Below are positions 1-10,441 of a stretch of 64,000 nucleotides of DNA, piece after piece. The first letter of the stretch is position 1; each line of letters starts with the position of its first letter. Made by a program: the position numbers and the translations under genes. The DNA lies in assembly GCF_029017505.1 (NCBI RefSeq), contig NZ_JAQGEI010000013.1, positions 57,380 to 121,379 of the forward strand, in the 5' to 3' direction. The notes beneath the pieces are model-generated. The model did no database searches. It saw only the letters and a list, made by a program, of their open reading frames with translations, and was not told the origin of the DNA. Origin of the DNA: Sedimenticola hydrogenitrophicus. GTDB taxonomy: Bacteria; Pseudomonadota; Gammaproteobacteria; Chromatiales; Chromatiaceae.

Positions 1-209
1 CGCAGACCGTCGAAGTACGCCGCGTCCGCCTCACCGGCCGGAGCGGAAACCGCGCCCTCCAGCAGCAGCTCGCGCAGTCGCATGCGGTCCTGATCCTTGC
101 GAATCAACTCGCGTACATACTCGCTGTTGGTGCCGTACCCGCGCGCGGACACCTGCTCGTCCACAAAGGACTTGAGTGAATCGGGGAGGGAAATGTTCAT
201 CGTGCTCAT
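1..209 (-). CDS. ParD-like type II antitoxin, partial (C-terminus outside window)
   Basis: The start codon is ATG at 209 and the gene runs off the left edge; 69 codons are visible. The protein begins MSTMNISLPDSLKSFVDEQV and continues with a GTNSEYVRELIRKDQ helix. This is the ribbon-helix-helix pattern of ParD/CC2985-type antitoxins, which bind their own promoter and neutralise a ParE-family toxin. A toxin gene would be expected just past position 1, so pairing cannot be confirmed here. A dyad with two TTGGCAA repeats lies 15 bp upstream, as expected for autoregulation. Family call good; function inferred. Confidence 0.8.
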   Translation of the reverse strand, partial: MSTMNISLPDSLKSFVDEQVSARGYGTNSEYVRELIRKDQDRMRLRELLLEGAVSAPAGEADAAYFDGL

Positions 210-223
210 AACCTGATACTAGT

Positions 224-248
224 CATCTTGGCAAAATTTGGCAAGATG
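224..248. promoter_or_regulatory. Candidate antitoxin operator
   Basis: CATCTTG (224-230) and CAAGATG (242-248) form an inverted repeat around an AT-rich core. The heptamer TTGGCAA also occurs twice as a direct repeat (229-235 and 239-245), 10 bp apart, so both lie on one helix face. It sits directly upstream of the ParD-like start, where RHH antitoxins bind. Binding is inferred. Confidence 0.5.
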
Positions 249-576
249 CACCTATCCATGGGTCTGTCTCGATTGATATTCCGGGAGGCATCACCCAGCT
301 TTTAGTGATGGAGGCGATACCATCATCCGGGGCAAATATCACATCCCGGTTGTTGCGGCTTGGTTACAGGACCCATTATTTTCATCATTACCGCCGCGAA
401 TTCGTGAAGACCCCCTTGTTGGAGAAAAACCCGCCAAGCTCGGTCAGGGCCCGATCTGGGACATCGGCCATCGGACAACCCTGTAGCAACTTCAACCCCG
501 GCACACTACACTTGCCCTACCTGTTCAATAGCCAGACTGCCACAGCGGTCCGCTAACCTATCGCAAGAGATCCGCA
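249..576. other. Intergenic stretch without a supported gene
   Basis: An 83-codon open frame at 305-556 has no recognisable motif, no convincing ribosome site and an unusual composition (many H, R, S and P), so it is not called. I see no repeat family member or terminator here. Confidence 0.5.
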
Positions 577-1362
577 ATGCCGCGACACCCCAGGGCGCTG
601 AAGGGAATTCAGGCCATTGCACTGGCCTTCTCGCTTTATCCCCTGACCGGCGGGAGCGCCCCCGCCGCCGCGACAGAACACGACCGGCGGAGCCTGTCCG
701 ACAGCCCGACCATTACCCTGGTAACGGCCCACCTGCTACCCTACAGCATCCAGGAGGGGCGGGAGCAAGGCTTCATGGTGGAGCTGGTGCGGGAGATCGA
801 GCGGCGCCTGGGCAGCAACCGGCCGGTGCGCTTCCTGCCCTGGTCACGGGCGATCCGCAACACCCGGCTGTCTCCGAATCACGTCATCTTCCCCCTTACC
901 CGCACCCCCGAACGGGAACCCCATTTCGACTGGGCCATTGAGGTGGCCCCGGTTCACCTGGTATTCGTCACCCTGAACGGCCGGCGCCTGGACCTGGCCC
1001 AAGCGCGCCGGCTCAGCGCCATCGCCGTGCAGCAGGACACCCCGTTCGAGCAGTATCTGCGGCAGCAGGGTTTCACCAACCTGGTGGTCACTTCCAGCGC
1101 CGCGCCGATCCCGATCCGCATGCTGCGGGCCGGCCGGGTGGAGGCCTGGTTCACCGCCCGTGACCTGGCCGCCTATTCGCTGCGCGAGCAGTTCGTCACG
1201 GAACCTGTCAGCTACAGCGACCCCATCACCTCGGGCAGCGTCTATATCGCCCTCTCCCGGGAGTTCCCGGCCGCGCTCCGGCGGGCCTACCGGGACACCT
1301 TCAGCGCCATGCGGCAGGAAGGCACCTACCAGCGCATCATGGATCGTTACCTGCGCAACTGA
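577..1362 (+). CDS. Periplasmic substrate-binding protein, family 3-like (PBPb)
   Basis: The 261-residue protein has an N-terminal hydrophobic segment (about residues 10-32, ending in an Ala-rich cleavage region), so it is probably exported. The mature part starts with ITLVTAHLLPYSI and continues GFMVELVREIERRLG. That is the typical first lobe of amino-acid-type solute-binding proteins, and the C-terminal QEGTYQRIMDRYL helix also matches the family. No transporter permease is adjacent, and stand-alone members of this family are common in Gammaproteobacteria. The ligand cannot be deduced. It is transcribed towards the CoA-ligase gene but is separated from it by a hairpin and a sigma54-like promoter. 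Confidence 0.75.
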   Translation: MPRHPRALKGIQAIALAFSLYPLTGGSAPAAATEHDRRSLSDSPTITLVTAHLLPYSIQEGREQGFMVELVREIERRLGSNRPVRFLPWSRAIRNTRLSPNHVIFPLTRTPEREPHFDWAIEVAPVHLVFVTLNGRRLDLAQARRLSAIAVQQDTPFEQYLRQQGFTNLVVTSSAAPIPIRMLRAGRVEAWFTARDLAAYSLREQFVTEPVSYSDPITSGSVYIALSREFPAALRRAYRDTFSAMRQEGTYQRIMDRYLRN

Positions 1363-1385
1363 TTCCCATCCGATAATCGCACCAT

Positions 1386-1403
1386 CGGCGTTTCTTTACG
1401 CCG
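1386..1403. promoter_or_regulatory. Perfect dyad CGGCGT-N6-ACGCCG (enhancer site or terminator)
   Basis: A 6-bp perfect inverted repeat with a 6-nt loop lies 24 bp after the stop of the binding-protein gene. A run of seven T follows about 8 nt later, so it may be a weak terminator. It is also about 135 bp upstream of the sigma54-like promoter at 1539, a normal distance for an NtrC-type enhancer. Both readings are open. Confidence 0.4.
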
Positions 1404-1538
1404 AAACCGCTTTTTTTACACCAAACCCCCGATTCAACTCCCGCAGCACCCACCACCGGCCCGGCCCGCGGCAATTTATCGTCGGCATATCATCGACTTA
1501 CCGATAATACGCCAAGATCTGCCGCAACCAACCCGATT

Positions 1539-1554
1539 TGGCACAACCCTTGTA
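1539..1554 (+). promoter_or_regulatory. Sigma54-type (-24/-12) promoter
   Basis: TGGCAC, five bases, then TTGTA matches the sigma54 consensus TGGCAC-N5-TTGCA with one mismatch at the -12 element (GG at 1540-1541, GT at 1552-1553, ten bases between). The CoA-ligase start is 100 bp downstream. A GAFTGA-type sigma54 activator is encoded at 10438-11778 in the same cluster. The motif is seen directly; function is inferred. Confidence 0.65.
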
Positions 1555-1653
1555 ACCATTAAGGTGATAAACCGGTCACCCCTGCCGCGGGTGGAATAAC
1601 ACCTACACTCCACAGATCGGAAGTCTATCCCTATTCAGTGACGGAGAGATGCA

Positions 1654-3216
<1,563 letters not shown>

Positions 3217-3242
3217 CTTACCGATGATTTCGTAGGCAACTT

Positions 3243-3322
3243 GTAGGATGCCGGTGAGCTTGCGAACCGCATCGATCCGAAGGCCGGAGAACGATGCGGT
3301 TCGTACCTCACTGGCATCCTAC
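3243..3322. repeat. Palindromic repeat family A, copy 1
   Basis: A long hairpin with arms GTAGGATGCCGGTGAG / CTCACTGGCATCCTAC and inner arms CGAACCGCATCG / CGATGCGGTTCG. Related copies are at 8420-8488 and 12010-12090. It lies just after the CoA-ligase gene. Confidence 0.8.
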
Positions 3323-3339
3323 CCCAGAAAACTAGGGGT

Positions 3340-3410
3340 AGGGGTCGGAGTCAAGCCATGCCATGGCAGAGTAAAAGGGTAAATGGCCGAGTGGCTTGAC
3401 TCCGACCCCT
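3340..3410. repeat. Palindromic repeat family B, single pair
   Basis: AGGGGTCGGAGTCAAGCCA at the left end and its exact complement at the right end enclose about 33 bp. The same core occurs six times at 43194-43468 between menD and menB. Confidence 0.8.
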
Positions 3411-3529
3411 GTAGATTAAACAGGCACTGAACACCCCGCGTGAGCGGACGTTTCCGGAACCACTCCGGTACGCCAACCACAGCACAAGGTAGCTTTTGCG
3501 CTGATGATAATCATAGAGAGGAGAAGCAG

Positions 3530-4741
3530 ATGAGCGATCAGAAAAAACCCGGCATCAGCCGGCGCGACATTATCAAGGGCGGCGCGGCGGCCGCCGGGCT
3601 GGTGACGGCCTCCAGTCTCATCCCCACCCGCTTTGCCATCGGCAACACCGCCAAGGTGAAGGTCGGCATCCTGCTGCCCTATACCGGCACCTACGCCAAG
3701 CTCGGCAGCAATATCAAGGATGCCCTGCAGTTGCGCATCAACGAGGCTGGCGGCAAGCTGGGCGGACGCGAGGTGGAGTACATCAATATCGACAGCGAGG
3801 CGTCGCCCCCCAAGGCCCCCGAGCTGACCAACAAACTGCTGAAGAAGGAGCAGGTGGACTTCCTCATCGGCCCGGTCCACTCGGTGGTGGGCATGGCGAT
3901 GGTCAAGCTGGCGCGCAACGCCGACGTGATCGCGGTGATCCCCAACGCCGGAGCCAACGGCCTGACCGGCTCGCTGTGCGCGCCCAACATCTTCCGCACC
4001 TCCTTCTCCAGCTACCAGCCCGGCTTCCCGGGCGGCACGGCGATGCTGGAGGACGGTCACAAGAACGTGGTGCTGATGTACTGGAACTACGGCTTCGGCA
4101 AGGAGACCGCGGCGGCCTTCAAGGAGTCGTTCCTGGCCGGCGGCGGCAACATCGTCAGGGAGATCCCCACCCCCTTCCCCAAGGTGGAGTTCCAGGCCTA
4201 CCTGACCGAGGTGGCGGCGCTGAAACCGGATGCGGTGTTCACCTTCTACGCCGGCGGCGGCGCGGTGAAATTCGTCAAGGACTACGCCGCGGCGGGCCTG
4301 CACAAGAACATCCCGCTGTACGGGGCCGGCTTCCTCACCGAGGGGGTGACCGGCGCCCAGGGCGAGGCCGCCGAGGGCGTCCGCACCACCCTGCACTATG
4401 CCGACACCCTGGATCTGCCGGCCAACATCCGCTTCCGCGAGGCGTTCCTCAAGGCCACCGGTAGCCAGGCGGACGTGTACGCGGTGCAGGGCTACGACGC
4501 CGGCGATCTGCTGGTGCAGGGCATGGCCGCGGTGGAGGGCGATGTCCGCGCCAAGGCGGAGATGATCAAGGCGATGGAGAGCGCCACCATCGACAGCCCG
4601 CGCGGCAAGTTCACCTTCTCCAAGGCACACAACCCGATCCAGGACATCTACCTGCGGGAAGTGGTCAACGGCCAGAACCAGGTGATCCGTACCGTGCAGA
4701 AGGCGGTGGAGGACCCGGCCGAAGGGTGCAAGATGGGCTGA
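3530..4741 (+). CDS. ABC importer substrate-binding protein, branched-chain amino acid/aromatic acid type
   Basis: The 403-residue protein starts at ATG 3530 behind AGAGGAGAAG. It has a twin-arginine signal (SRRDIIK, residues 10-16) followed by an Ala/Gly-rich hydrophobic stretch, so it is probably exported by Tat. The body is a LivK-like Peripla_BP_6 protein (KVGILLPYTGTYAKLG near residue 42). It heads a five-gene importer (3530-8397) next to a benzoate-CoA-ligase-like gene. Related binding proteins in aromatic degraders capture benzoate or hydroxybenzoates, so an aromatic ligand is plausible here but inferred. An upstream in-frame extension to 3440 lacks a ribosome site and would bury the Tat signal. 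Confidence 0.88.
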   Translation: MSDQKKPGISRRDIIKGGAAAAGLVTASSLIPTRFAIGNTAKVKVGILLPYTGTYAKLGSNIKDALQLRINEAGGKLGGREVEYINIDSEASPPKAPELTNKLLKKEQVDFLIGPVHSVVGMAMVKLARNADVIAVIPNAGANGLTGSLCAPNIFRTSFSSYQPGFPGGTAMLEDGHKNVVLMYWNYGFGKETAAAFKESFLAGGGNIVREIPTPFPKVEFQAYLTEVAALKPDAVFTFYAGGGAVKFVKDYAAAGLHKNIPLYGAGFLTEGVTGAQGEAAEGVRTTLHYADTLDLPANIRFREAFLKATGSQADVYAVQGYDAGDLLVQGMAAVEGDVRAKAEMIKAMESATIDSPRGKFTFSKAHNPIQDIYLREVVNGQNQVIRTVQKAVEDPAEGCKMG

Positions 4742-5035
4742 TACCCGAATGGCACTTACTTAAGGCGAATTACAGGATTTTTTGTCATCCCGGCGCAGGC
4801 CGGAGGAGTGGTGCAGGAGGAGTGGTACAGGGATGTACCGTTTACGGACCTAAGGATGGCATCCAGACTGCTTAATGGTGGCGGTATTCCTGGATTCCGG
4901 CCTGCGCCGGAATGACGGTGGTTCTTGGCTTAAGTTAAGTACCATTCGGCTAATCTACGGCCGGTTTCATGATCCACCCAATACTTGGCGGCATGGCCGC
5001 CAGGCATGTTCCCCTTCACAACCACCAGAGGCCCC
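4742..5035. repeat. Intergenic palindromic repeat (family F plus CCGGCGCAGGCCGG arms)
   Basis: About 290 bp within the transporter cluster. The outer part holds inverted copies of a GTCAT-CCCGGCGCAGGCCGGA element (4783-4803, complement near 4897-4916). The interior carries GAGGAGTGGTACAGGGATG and ACCGTTTACGGACCTAAGG, which recur at 31356-31396 and inverted at 47958-48001. A small hairpin TGGCGGC/GCCGCCA lies near 4986-5002. It separates the binding protein from the permeases and may lower downstream expression. Confidence 0.7.
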
Positions 5036-5902
5036 ATGGAGATCTCTTTCTATCTCATCCAGCTGCTGAACGGGATTCAGTACGGCTTCCTGCTGTTTCT
5101 CATGGCCAGCGGGCTGACCCTGATCTTCGGTATCATGGGGATCATCAACCTGGCCCACGGCGCCTTCTACATGATCGGCGCCTATCTCTGTTACTGGCTG
5201 ACCGGCATTACCGGCAACCTGTTCACCGGCATCCTGCTGGCGATCCCGGTGAGCATCCTGTTCGGTTACGCGGTTGAACGACTGGCCATCTCCTATCTGT
5301 ACCAGCGCGACCACCTCTACCAGGTGCTGCTCACTTACGCGCTGATCCTGATCGCCAATGAGCTGCAGAGCATCTTCTGGGGCAACGACGTGCACAGCGT
5401 GCCGATCCCCGAGCTGCTGCGCGGCTCGATCCAGCTGACCGCGAACCAGGCCTACCCGGTCTACCGACTGTTCATCTCCGGCGCCTGCATCACCCTGGCG
5501 GTGGCCATGTACTGGGTGATCCAGAAGACCCGCCTGGGCATGACCATCCGCGCCGGTGCCAGCAACCGCGAGATGGTGCAGGCCCTGGGCATCAACATCA
5601 ACTGGCTGTTCGCCATTGTCTTCAGCCTGGGCGCCACCCTGGCCGCCTTTGCCGGCATGCTGGCGGCGCCGGTAAACAGCGTCTATCCGGGCATCGGCGA
5701 CAACATCCTGATCATCTCCTTCGTGGTGGTGGTGATCGGCGGTATCGGCTCGATCAAGGGGGCGTTTATCGGCGCCCTGCTGATCGGACTGGCCGACACC
5801 TTCGGCAAGGTGCTGTTACCTGATATGGCGAGCATGGTGGTCTACGCCCTGATGGCCGCGGTTCTGTTCTGGCGCCCGCAGGGGCTGTTCGGCAAGGTTT
5901 AG
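5036..5902 (+). CDS. ABC importer permease, LivH family
   Basis: The 288-residue inner-membrane permease begins MEISFYLIQLLNGIQYGFLL and continues LIFGIMGIINLAHGAFYMIGAY, the signature of LivH. About eight hydrophobic segments are visible. It forms the translocation channel with the following LivM-like protein. The ATG at 5036 is chosen over an in-frame ATG at 4985 because family members begin here and CAGAGG lies 5 bases upstream. It is followed after 22 bp by the LivM-like gene. Confidence 0.9.
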   Translation: MEISFYLIQLLNGIQYGFLLFLMASGLTLIFGIMGIINLAHGAFYMIGAYLCYWLTGITGNLFTGILLAIPVSILFGYAVERLAISYLYQRDHLYQVLLTYALILIANELQSIFWGNDVHSVPIPELLRGSIQLTANQAYPVYRLFISGACITLAVAMYWVIQKTRLGMTIRAGASNREMVQALGININWLFAIVFSLGATLAAFAGMLAAPVNSVYPGIGDNILIISFVVVVIGGIGSIKGAFIGALLIGLADTFGKVLLPDMASMVVYALMAAVLFWRPQGLFGKV

Positions 5903-5924
5903 TGCTCCGTCAACGAGGTCATCC

Positions 5925-6908
5925 ATGCATACCGTTACCCGCCCCATTATTGTTTTTCTCTGCCTCGGTCTGCTGCTGTTGCTGCTGTTTCCCGTGGTCG
6001 GCAGCTCGTTCTACACCGGCCTGGTGACCAAGATCATGATCCTCTCGATCTTCACCATCAGCCTGGATCTGCTGATCGGTTTCACCGGCCTGGTCAGTTT
6101 CGGCCACGCCGCCTTTTTCGGCATCGGCGCCTATCTGCTGGCGATCCTGTTCGGCGACCTGGAGCAGATCAACTACTGGTGGTCCCTGACCCTGACCCTG
6201 TCGCTGACCGGACTGGCCGCCCTGCTGGTGGGCTGGCTCTGCATCCGCACCTCCGGCATCTACTTCATCATGCTGACCCTGGCCTTCGCCCAGATGTTCT
6301 TCTACTTCTTCTTCGAGTCGCCGCACTTCGGCGGCGACGACGGCATCTTCATGATGAACAAGCCGCAGATTAACCTGGCCACCCGGCAACTGGTGGATCT
6401 GGACAACGAGCACCACTTCTACTACTTCGTGCTGGCCTGGCTGGTGGGGGTCTACCTGTTCCTCAGCATGATCCTGCGCGCCCCGTTCGGCCATGTGCTG
6501 ATCGCCATCAAGGCCAACGAGCAGCGGGTGCGGGCGCTCGGCTACTCCACACCCCACTACAAACTGGTCAGCTTCGTCATCGCCGGCACCATCGCCGGGC
6601 TGGCTGGTTTCCTGGAGGCGGCGCACACCAGCTTCATCACCCCCGCCTACCTGGGCTGGCACGAGTCGGGCATGGCCATCATGATGGTCATCCTCGGCGG
6701 CATGGGGACCCTGTTCGGGCCGGTGATCGGCACCTTTATCGTGGTGCTGCTGCAGGATTTCCTGCCCGAGTTCACCGAACACTGGAAGCTGATCATGGGC
6801 GCCATCATCATCTTTGTGGTGCTGTTCCTGCCCAACGGCATCGCCGGACTCATCTACAGCATCAGCAACCGCTTCTCCTCCAGAGAGCCCGGCGGGAGGG
6901 AGGGATAA
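5925..6908 (+). CDS. ABC importer permease, LivM family
   Basis: The 327-residue membrane protein has a LivM-type core (DLLIGFTGLVSFGHAAFFGIGAY, about residues 48-70) and the conserved ANEQRVRALGY loop (about 199-209) that contacts the ATPases. Some nine hydrophobic segments are present. It is the second channel subunit. The gene sits 22 bp after LivH and 2 bp before LivG, which indicates one transcript. Confidence 0.9.
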   Translation: MHTVTRPIIVFLCLGLLLLLLFPVVGSSFYTGLVTKIMILSIFTISLDLLIGFTGLVSFGHAAFFGIGAYLLAILFGDLEQINYWWSLTLTLSLTGLAALLVGWLCIRTSGIYFIMLTLAFAQMFFYFFFESPHFGGDDGIFMMNKPQINLATRQLVDLDNEHHFYYFVLAWLVGVYLFLSMILRAPFGHVLIAIKANEQRVRALGYSTPHYKLVSFVIAGTIAGLAGFLEAAHTSFITPAYLGWHESGMAIMMVILGGMGTLFGPVIGTFIVVLLQDFLPEFTEHWKLIMGAIIIFVVLFLPNGIAGLIYSISNRFSSREPGGREG

Positions 6909-6910
6909 CC

Positions 6911-7675
6911 ATGCCTGAGATCATTCTGCGCACCGAGCACCTGTGCAAAAATTTCGGCGGCCTCAAGGCGACCGACGACGTCTCGCTGGAGTTCGAGCGC
7001 GGCAAGGTGCACGCCATTCTCGGTCCCAACGGTGCCGGCAAAACCACCCTGATCAACCTGCTCTCCGGCGAGCTGCAGCCGAGCAGCGGGCGCATCAGTT
7101 TCAAGGGCTATGACATCACCGATGCACGGCCGGAGAAAATCTCCCGGATCGGCATCGGCCGCAGCTTCCAGAAGACCAATATCCTGACGGGGTTCACCTG
7201 CTTCCAGAACTGCTGGATCGGCGCCCAGTCCTGCCTGATCACCTCGATGCGTTTCTTCCGTCCGGCCAGGCACCTGCGCAGGGTGCACCGGCGGGCCGAT
7301 CACGCGCTGCAGCTGTGCGGCCTCGCCGCCAAGCGCAACCAGATCGCCGGCACCATGAGTTACGGCGAGCAGCGCCAGCTGGAGATCGCCATGATGCTGG
7401 CCACCGAGCCGGAACTGCTGCTGCTGGACGAACCGCTGGCCGGCATGGGCGCTGAGGAGTCGCAACAGGTCACCGCGCTGCTCAGGGAGCTGGCCAGGGA
7501 GCAGACCCTGATCCTGATCGAGCACGACATGGACGCGGTGTTCTCGCTGGCCGACCGGATCACGGTGATGGTGGACGGGGCCGAACTGGAGACCGGCAGC
7601 GTCGAACAGATACGCAACAGCCAGGCGGTGCAGGATGCCTACCTCGGCCATGACGATGAGGAGGACGCGGCATGA
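6911..7675 (+). CDS. ABC importer ATPase, LivG family
   Basis: The 254-residue cytoplasmic ATPase has Walker A GPNGAGKTT (about residues 37-45), an ABC signature written MSYGEQRQLEIA (about 151-162), Walker B LLLLDEP (about 171-177) and the switch His in IEHDMDAV. Gly-Ala-Gly in the Walker A region and the long insert between Walker A and the signature are typical of LivG. The stop overlaps the LivF start by 4 bp. Confidence 0.9.
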   Translation: MPEIILRTEHLCKNFGGLKATDDVSLEFERGKVHAILGPNGAGKTTLINLLSGELQPSSGRISFKGYDITDARPEKISRIGIGRSFQKTNILTGFTCFQNCWIGAQSCLITSMRFFRPARHLRRVHRRADHALQLCGLAAKRNQIAGTMSYGEQRQLEIAMMLATEPELLLLDEPLAGMGAEESQQVTALLRELAREQTLILIEHDMDAVFSLADRITVMVDGAELETGSVEQIRNSQAVQDAYLGHDDEEDAA

Positions 7676-8397
7676 CCATGGATTCCGCGGCACCCCTGCT
7701 GCAGGCCGAGGGGCTGCACACCTATTACGGCGACAGCCACATCCTGCGCGGTATCGATCTCACCATCGCGGCGGGGGAGACCATCAGCCTGATGGGCCGC
7801 AACGGCATGGGCAAGACCACCACCCTGCGCTCGCTGATCGGCCTGACGCCGCCGCGCGAGGGACGCATCCGCATCCGCGGCCGGGAGGCGACCGGACTCA
7901 AGCCGCACCAGATCATCCGCCAGGGGATCGCCTTCGTACCCGAGGACCGCGGTATCTTCCCCAACCTGAGCGTGCTGGAGAACCTCACCATGGCGGCGCG
8001 CACCGGCCCGGACGGCCGCGACGAATGGACCCTGAAGCGGGTCCTGGAGCTGTTTCCACGTCTCGGCCAACGGCTCACCCACATGGGCAACCAGCTCTCC
8101 GGCGGCGAGCAGCAGATGCTGACCATCGCCCGCGCCCTGATGACCAACCCGGACCTGATCATCCTGGACGAGGCCACCGAGGGACTGGCGCCGCTGATCC
8201 GCCTGGAGATCTGGGTGGTGATCCGCCACATCAAGTCGACCGGGATCGCCTCCATCATCGTCGACAAGGACATCAACGCCCTGCTGCCGATCTGCGACCG
8301 CAACTACATCATCAGCAAGGGCGAGGTGGTGTATCACGGCCGCTCGCGGGAGCTGATGGAGAATCCCGAGCTGCACAAGCAGTACCTGGGGGTGTGA
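7672..8397 (+). CDS. ABC importer ATPase, LivF family
   Basis: The 241-residue ATPase has Walker A GRNGMGKTT, the FVPEDRGIFPNLSV motif that marks LivF, the signature LSGGEQQMLTIARAL and Walker B LIILDEATEGLAP. The usual switch His is replaced: the sequence reads IIVDKDINAL where most homologues have EQN or EHD-type residues, a common LivF variation. It ends the transporter run, and family A repeat copy 2 follows. Confidence 0.9.
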   Translation: MTMDSAAPLLQAEGLHTYYGDSHILRGIDLTIAAGETISLMGRNGMGKTTTLRSLIGLTPPREGRIRIRGREATGLKPHQIIRQGIAFVPEDRGIFPNLSVLENLTMAARTGPDGRDEWTLKRVLELFPRLGQRLTHMGNQLSGGEQQMLTIARALMTNPDLIILDEATEGLAPLIRLEIWVVIRHIKSTGIASIIVDKDINALLPICDRNYIISKGEVVYHGRSRELMENPELHKQYLGV

Positions 8398-8419
8398 TCC
8401 AAGGGCCGGCGGCGCGTGT

Positions 8420-8488
8420 GATGCGGTTCGCAAGCTCACCGGCATCCTGTTTTCGATGTAGGATGCGGTGAGTGAAACGAACCGCATC
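8420..8488. repeat. Palindromic repeat family A, copy 2
   Basis: The same building blocks as copy 1 in inside-out order: GATGCGGTTCG and CTCACCGGCATCCT, an 11-nt loop, then AGGATGCGGTGAG and CGAACCGCATC. It lies between the transporter and the sensor kinase. Confidence 0.8.
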
Positions 8489-8572
8489 GTTCGCGAAAGA
8501 TGGGCACGCAAGCTTCGGCCCCGCTGCCGGTGGCGCGGCAAAAAAAAACCTGTGTAGAATGGCGGTACCGCT

Positions 8573-10441
8573 ATGCACCCGATCAGCCGACTCTTCTCCA
8601 CCATCACCCTGCGCAAGCCGTTCTGGCTGTGGGTGGCCATCTGCCTGCTGGTGGGGGTCAGCACCGCCGCCCTGATCGGCATCCTGCAGACCACCAATGC
8701 GGTCCGCCAGGAGGCGCAGCAGCGCTTCTTCGAACAGTACAACCACCAGCAGCTGATCCTGGCCGAGCAGGCGGCCCACTCCATCGAGGAGACCTTCGCC
8801 ACCTTCCGCCGCAACCTGAGCCTGGTGGCCAGCCTGTTCGAGGAGGACGGGGTCACCCGGGAGCGGGCGCAACTGCTGAGTGGCAGCCTGCAGCGGATGT
8901 ACGAGAGCCTGCAGGAGACCGACATCATCGACCTGGTGGTGTTTGACGAGTCGGGAACGGTGATCGCCATCCGCCCCGCCGATGAATACACCCTGGGGCG
9001 CAACTACGCCTGGCGCGACTACTTCCGCTGGGCGCGGGACGAGGGCCGGCCGGGCAAGATGTACCTGTCGCCCTTCATGCGCCTGGAAGGGGGGCAGAAC
9101 CGGGGCGACAAGGCGCTGATCGTGGCCCAGGGGATCTTCAGCAGCCGCGGCACCTTCAACGGCGTGGCCATGTTCACCCTGAACTTCGACAAGCTGGCCC
9201 AGCGCCAGGTGCTGTCGGTCACCATCGGCGAGCACGGCTTTGCCTGGCTGGTGGACAATAATCAGCAGACGGTGCTGGTGGACCCGCTGGGCCGGGTCAC
9301 CGACAAGGGCTTCGAGGAGACCTTCCTGCCGCGCTGGCCGAAACTCTACAACCTGCTGCTCTCCATGCAGGATGGCCAACCGGGGACCGGCAGCTACGAT
9401 TTCGTCGACCCGGTGGATCCCGACAAGTCGGTCAGCAAACTGGTGGGCTACCAGCCGGTGCGCATCGAGGACCGGCTCTGGACCCTCGGCGTGGCCACTC
9501 CGACCCGGGAGGTGGAGTCCCTGCTCTCCTCCTTCATGCAGCAGCAGGAGCGCTACTCCGGTACCCTGGTGGTGATCATATTCACCGGCACCTTCATCCT
9601 GCTCAGTGCCCTGCTCTCGTGGAACCACATCCTGGCGATCCAGGTGGACCGCCGCACCCAGGACCTGGCCGACGCGCGCGGACGGCTGGAGTCGACCTTC
9701 GACGAACTGCTCTCGTCGCAGAAACTGGCCGCGGTCGGCCACCTGGCGCTCGGCCTGGCCCACGAGATCCGCAATCCCCTCTCGGCCATCCGCATGAATA
9801 TCCAGATGATTCGCAAGCGCACCCGGCCGGAGGGGCCGCTGCAGGAGCATTTCAGCATTATCGAGGAGGAGATCCTGCGTCTCAACCGGCTGGTCAACGA
9901 CGTCATGGATTTCGCCCGCGCCCGCCCCCTGCGGCTGGAACATACCAGCCTCAACCCGATCATCCAGCGGGTGATGCAGCTGTTCGCCCAGCGCTTCGAG
10001 GAGGCCGGGATCCACACCGAGCTGCAGCTCAGGGAGGAACTCACCGTGGTCTGTGACCCGGAGCAGATCGAGCAGGTGATCCTGAACCTGGTCTCCAATG
10101 CCATCGAGGCGCTGGAGGAGTGTGACGGTTTCCGCGAACTGACCCTGATCCTGCGCCGCCACCGCCCCTTCCTGTCATTGCAGGTGATCGATAACGGCCA
10201 GGGGATCGCCGCCGCCGACGTGGACAAGATTTTCGACCCCTTCTACACCACCAAGGTCTCCGGTGGCGGCCTGGGGCTGCCGACCCTGCAGGGGATCGTG
10301 CTGCGCCACCAGGGGACCATCACCGTGGACAGCGCGCCCGGCGAGAAGACCTGCTTTACCCTGTTGTTGCCCCTGGAAGGCCCACATGAGCGTGGTCCAC
10401 ACGAGCATGACCCACGCGAACGAGACGAGACAGCGAGATGA
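8573..10441 (+). CDS. Sensor histidine kinase with periplasmic Cache domain
   Basis: The 622-residue protein has two membrane segments (about 18-40 and 322-345) enclosing a periplasmic dCache-like sensor region of about 280 residues (YTLGRNYAWRDYFRWA, AMFTLNFDKL). A HisKA region follows with the phosphoacceptor at about His397 (AHEIRNPLSAIR), and then a HATPase domain (NLVSNAIEAL, DNGQGI, GGLGLPTLQGIV). This is an NtrB-like architecture. It overlaps its response regulator by 4 bp. Next to the CoA ligase and importer it probably senses the aromatic substrate or a small carboxylic acid; the ligand is inferred only. Confidence 0.88.
   Translation: MHPISRLFSTITLRKPFWLWVAICLLVGVSTAALIGILQTTNAVRQEAQQRFFEQYNHQQLILAEQAAHSIEETFATFRRNLSLVASLFEEDGVTRERAQLLSGSLQRMYESLQETDIIDLVVFDESGTVIAIRPADEYTLGRNYAWRDYFRWARDEGRPGKMYLSPFMRLEGGQNRGDKALIVAQGIFSSRGTFNGVAMFTLNFDKLAQRQVLSVTIGEHGFAWLVDNNQQTVLVDPLGRVTDKGFEETFLPRWPKLYNLLLSMQDGQPGTGSYDFVDPVDPDKSVSKLVGYQPVRIEDRLWTLGVATPTREVESLLSSFMQQQERYSGTLVVIIFTGTFILLSALLSWNHILAIQVDRRTQDLADARGRLESTFDELLSSQKLAAVGHLALGLAHEIRNPLSAIRMNIQMIRKRTRPEGPLQEHFSIIEEEILRLNRLVNDVMDFARARPLRLEHTSLNPIIQRVMQLFAQRFEEAGIHTELQLREELTVVCDPEQIEQVILNLVSNAIEALEECDGFRELTLILRRHRPFLSLQVIDNGQGIAAADVDKIFDPFYTTKVSGGGLGLPTLQGIVLRHQGTITVDSAPGEKTCFTLLLPLEGPHERGPHEHDPRERDETAR

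Noticed and set aside
4987..5000. GG-N10-GC spacing before livH as a second sigma54 promoter
   Set aside because: Only the GG and GC positions fit; the TTGCA block is absent, and the bases form the TGGCGGC hairpin instead.
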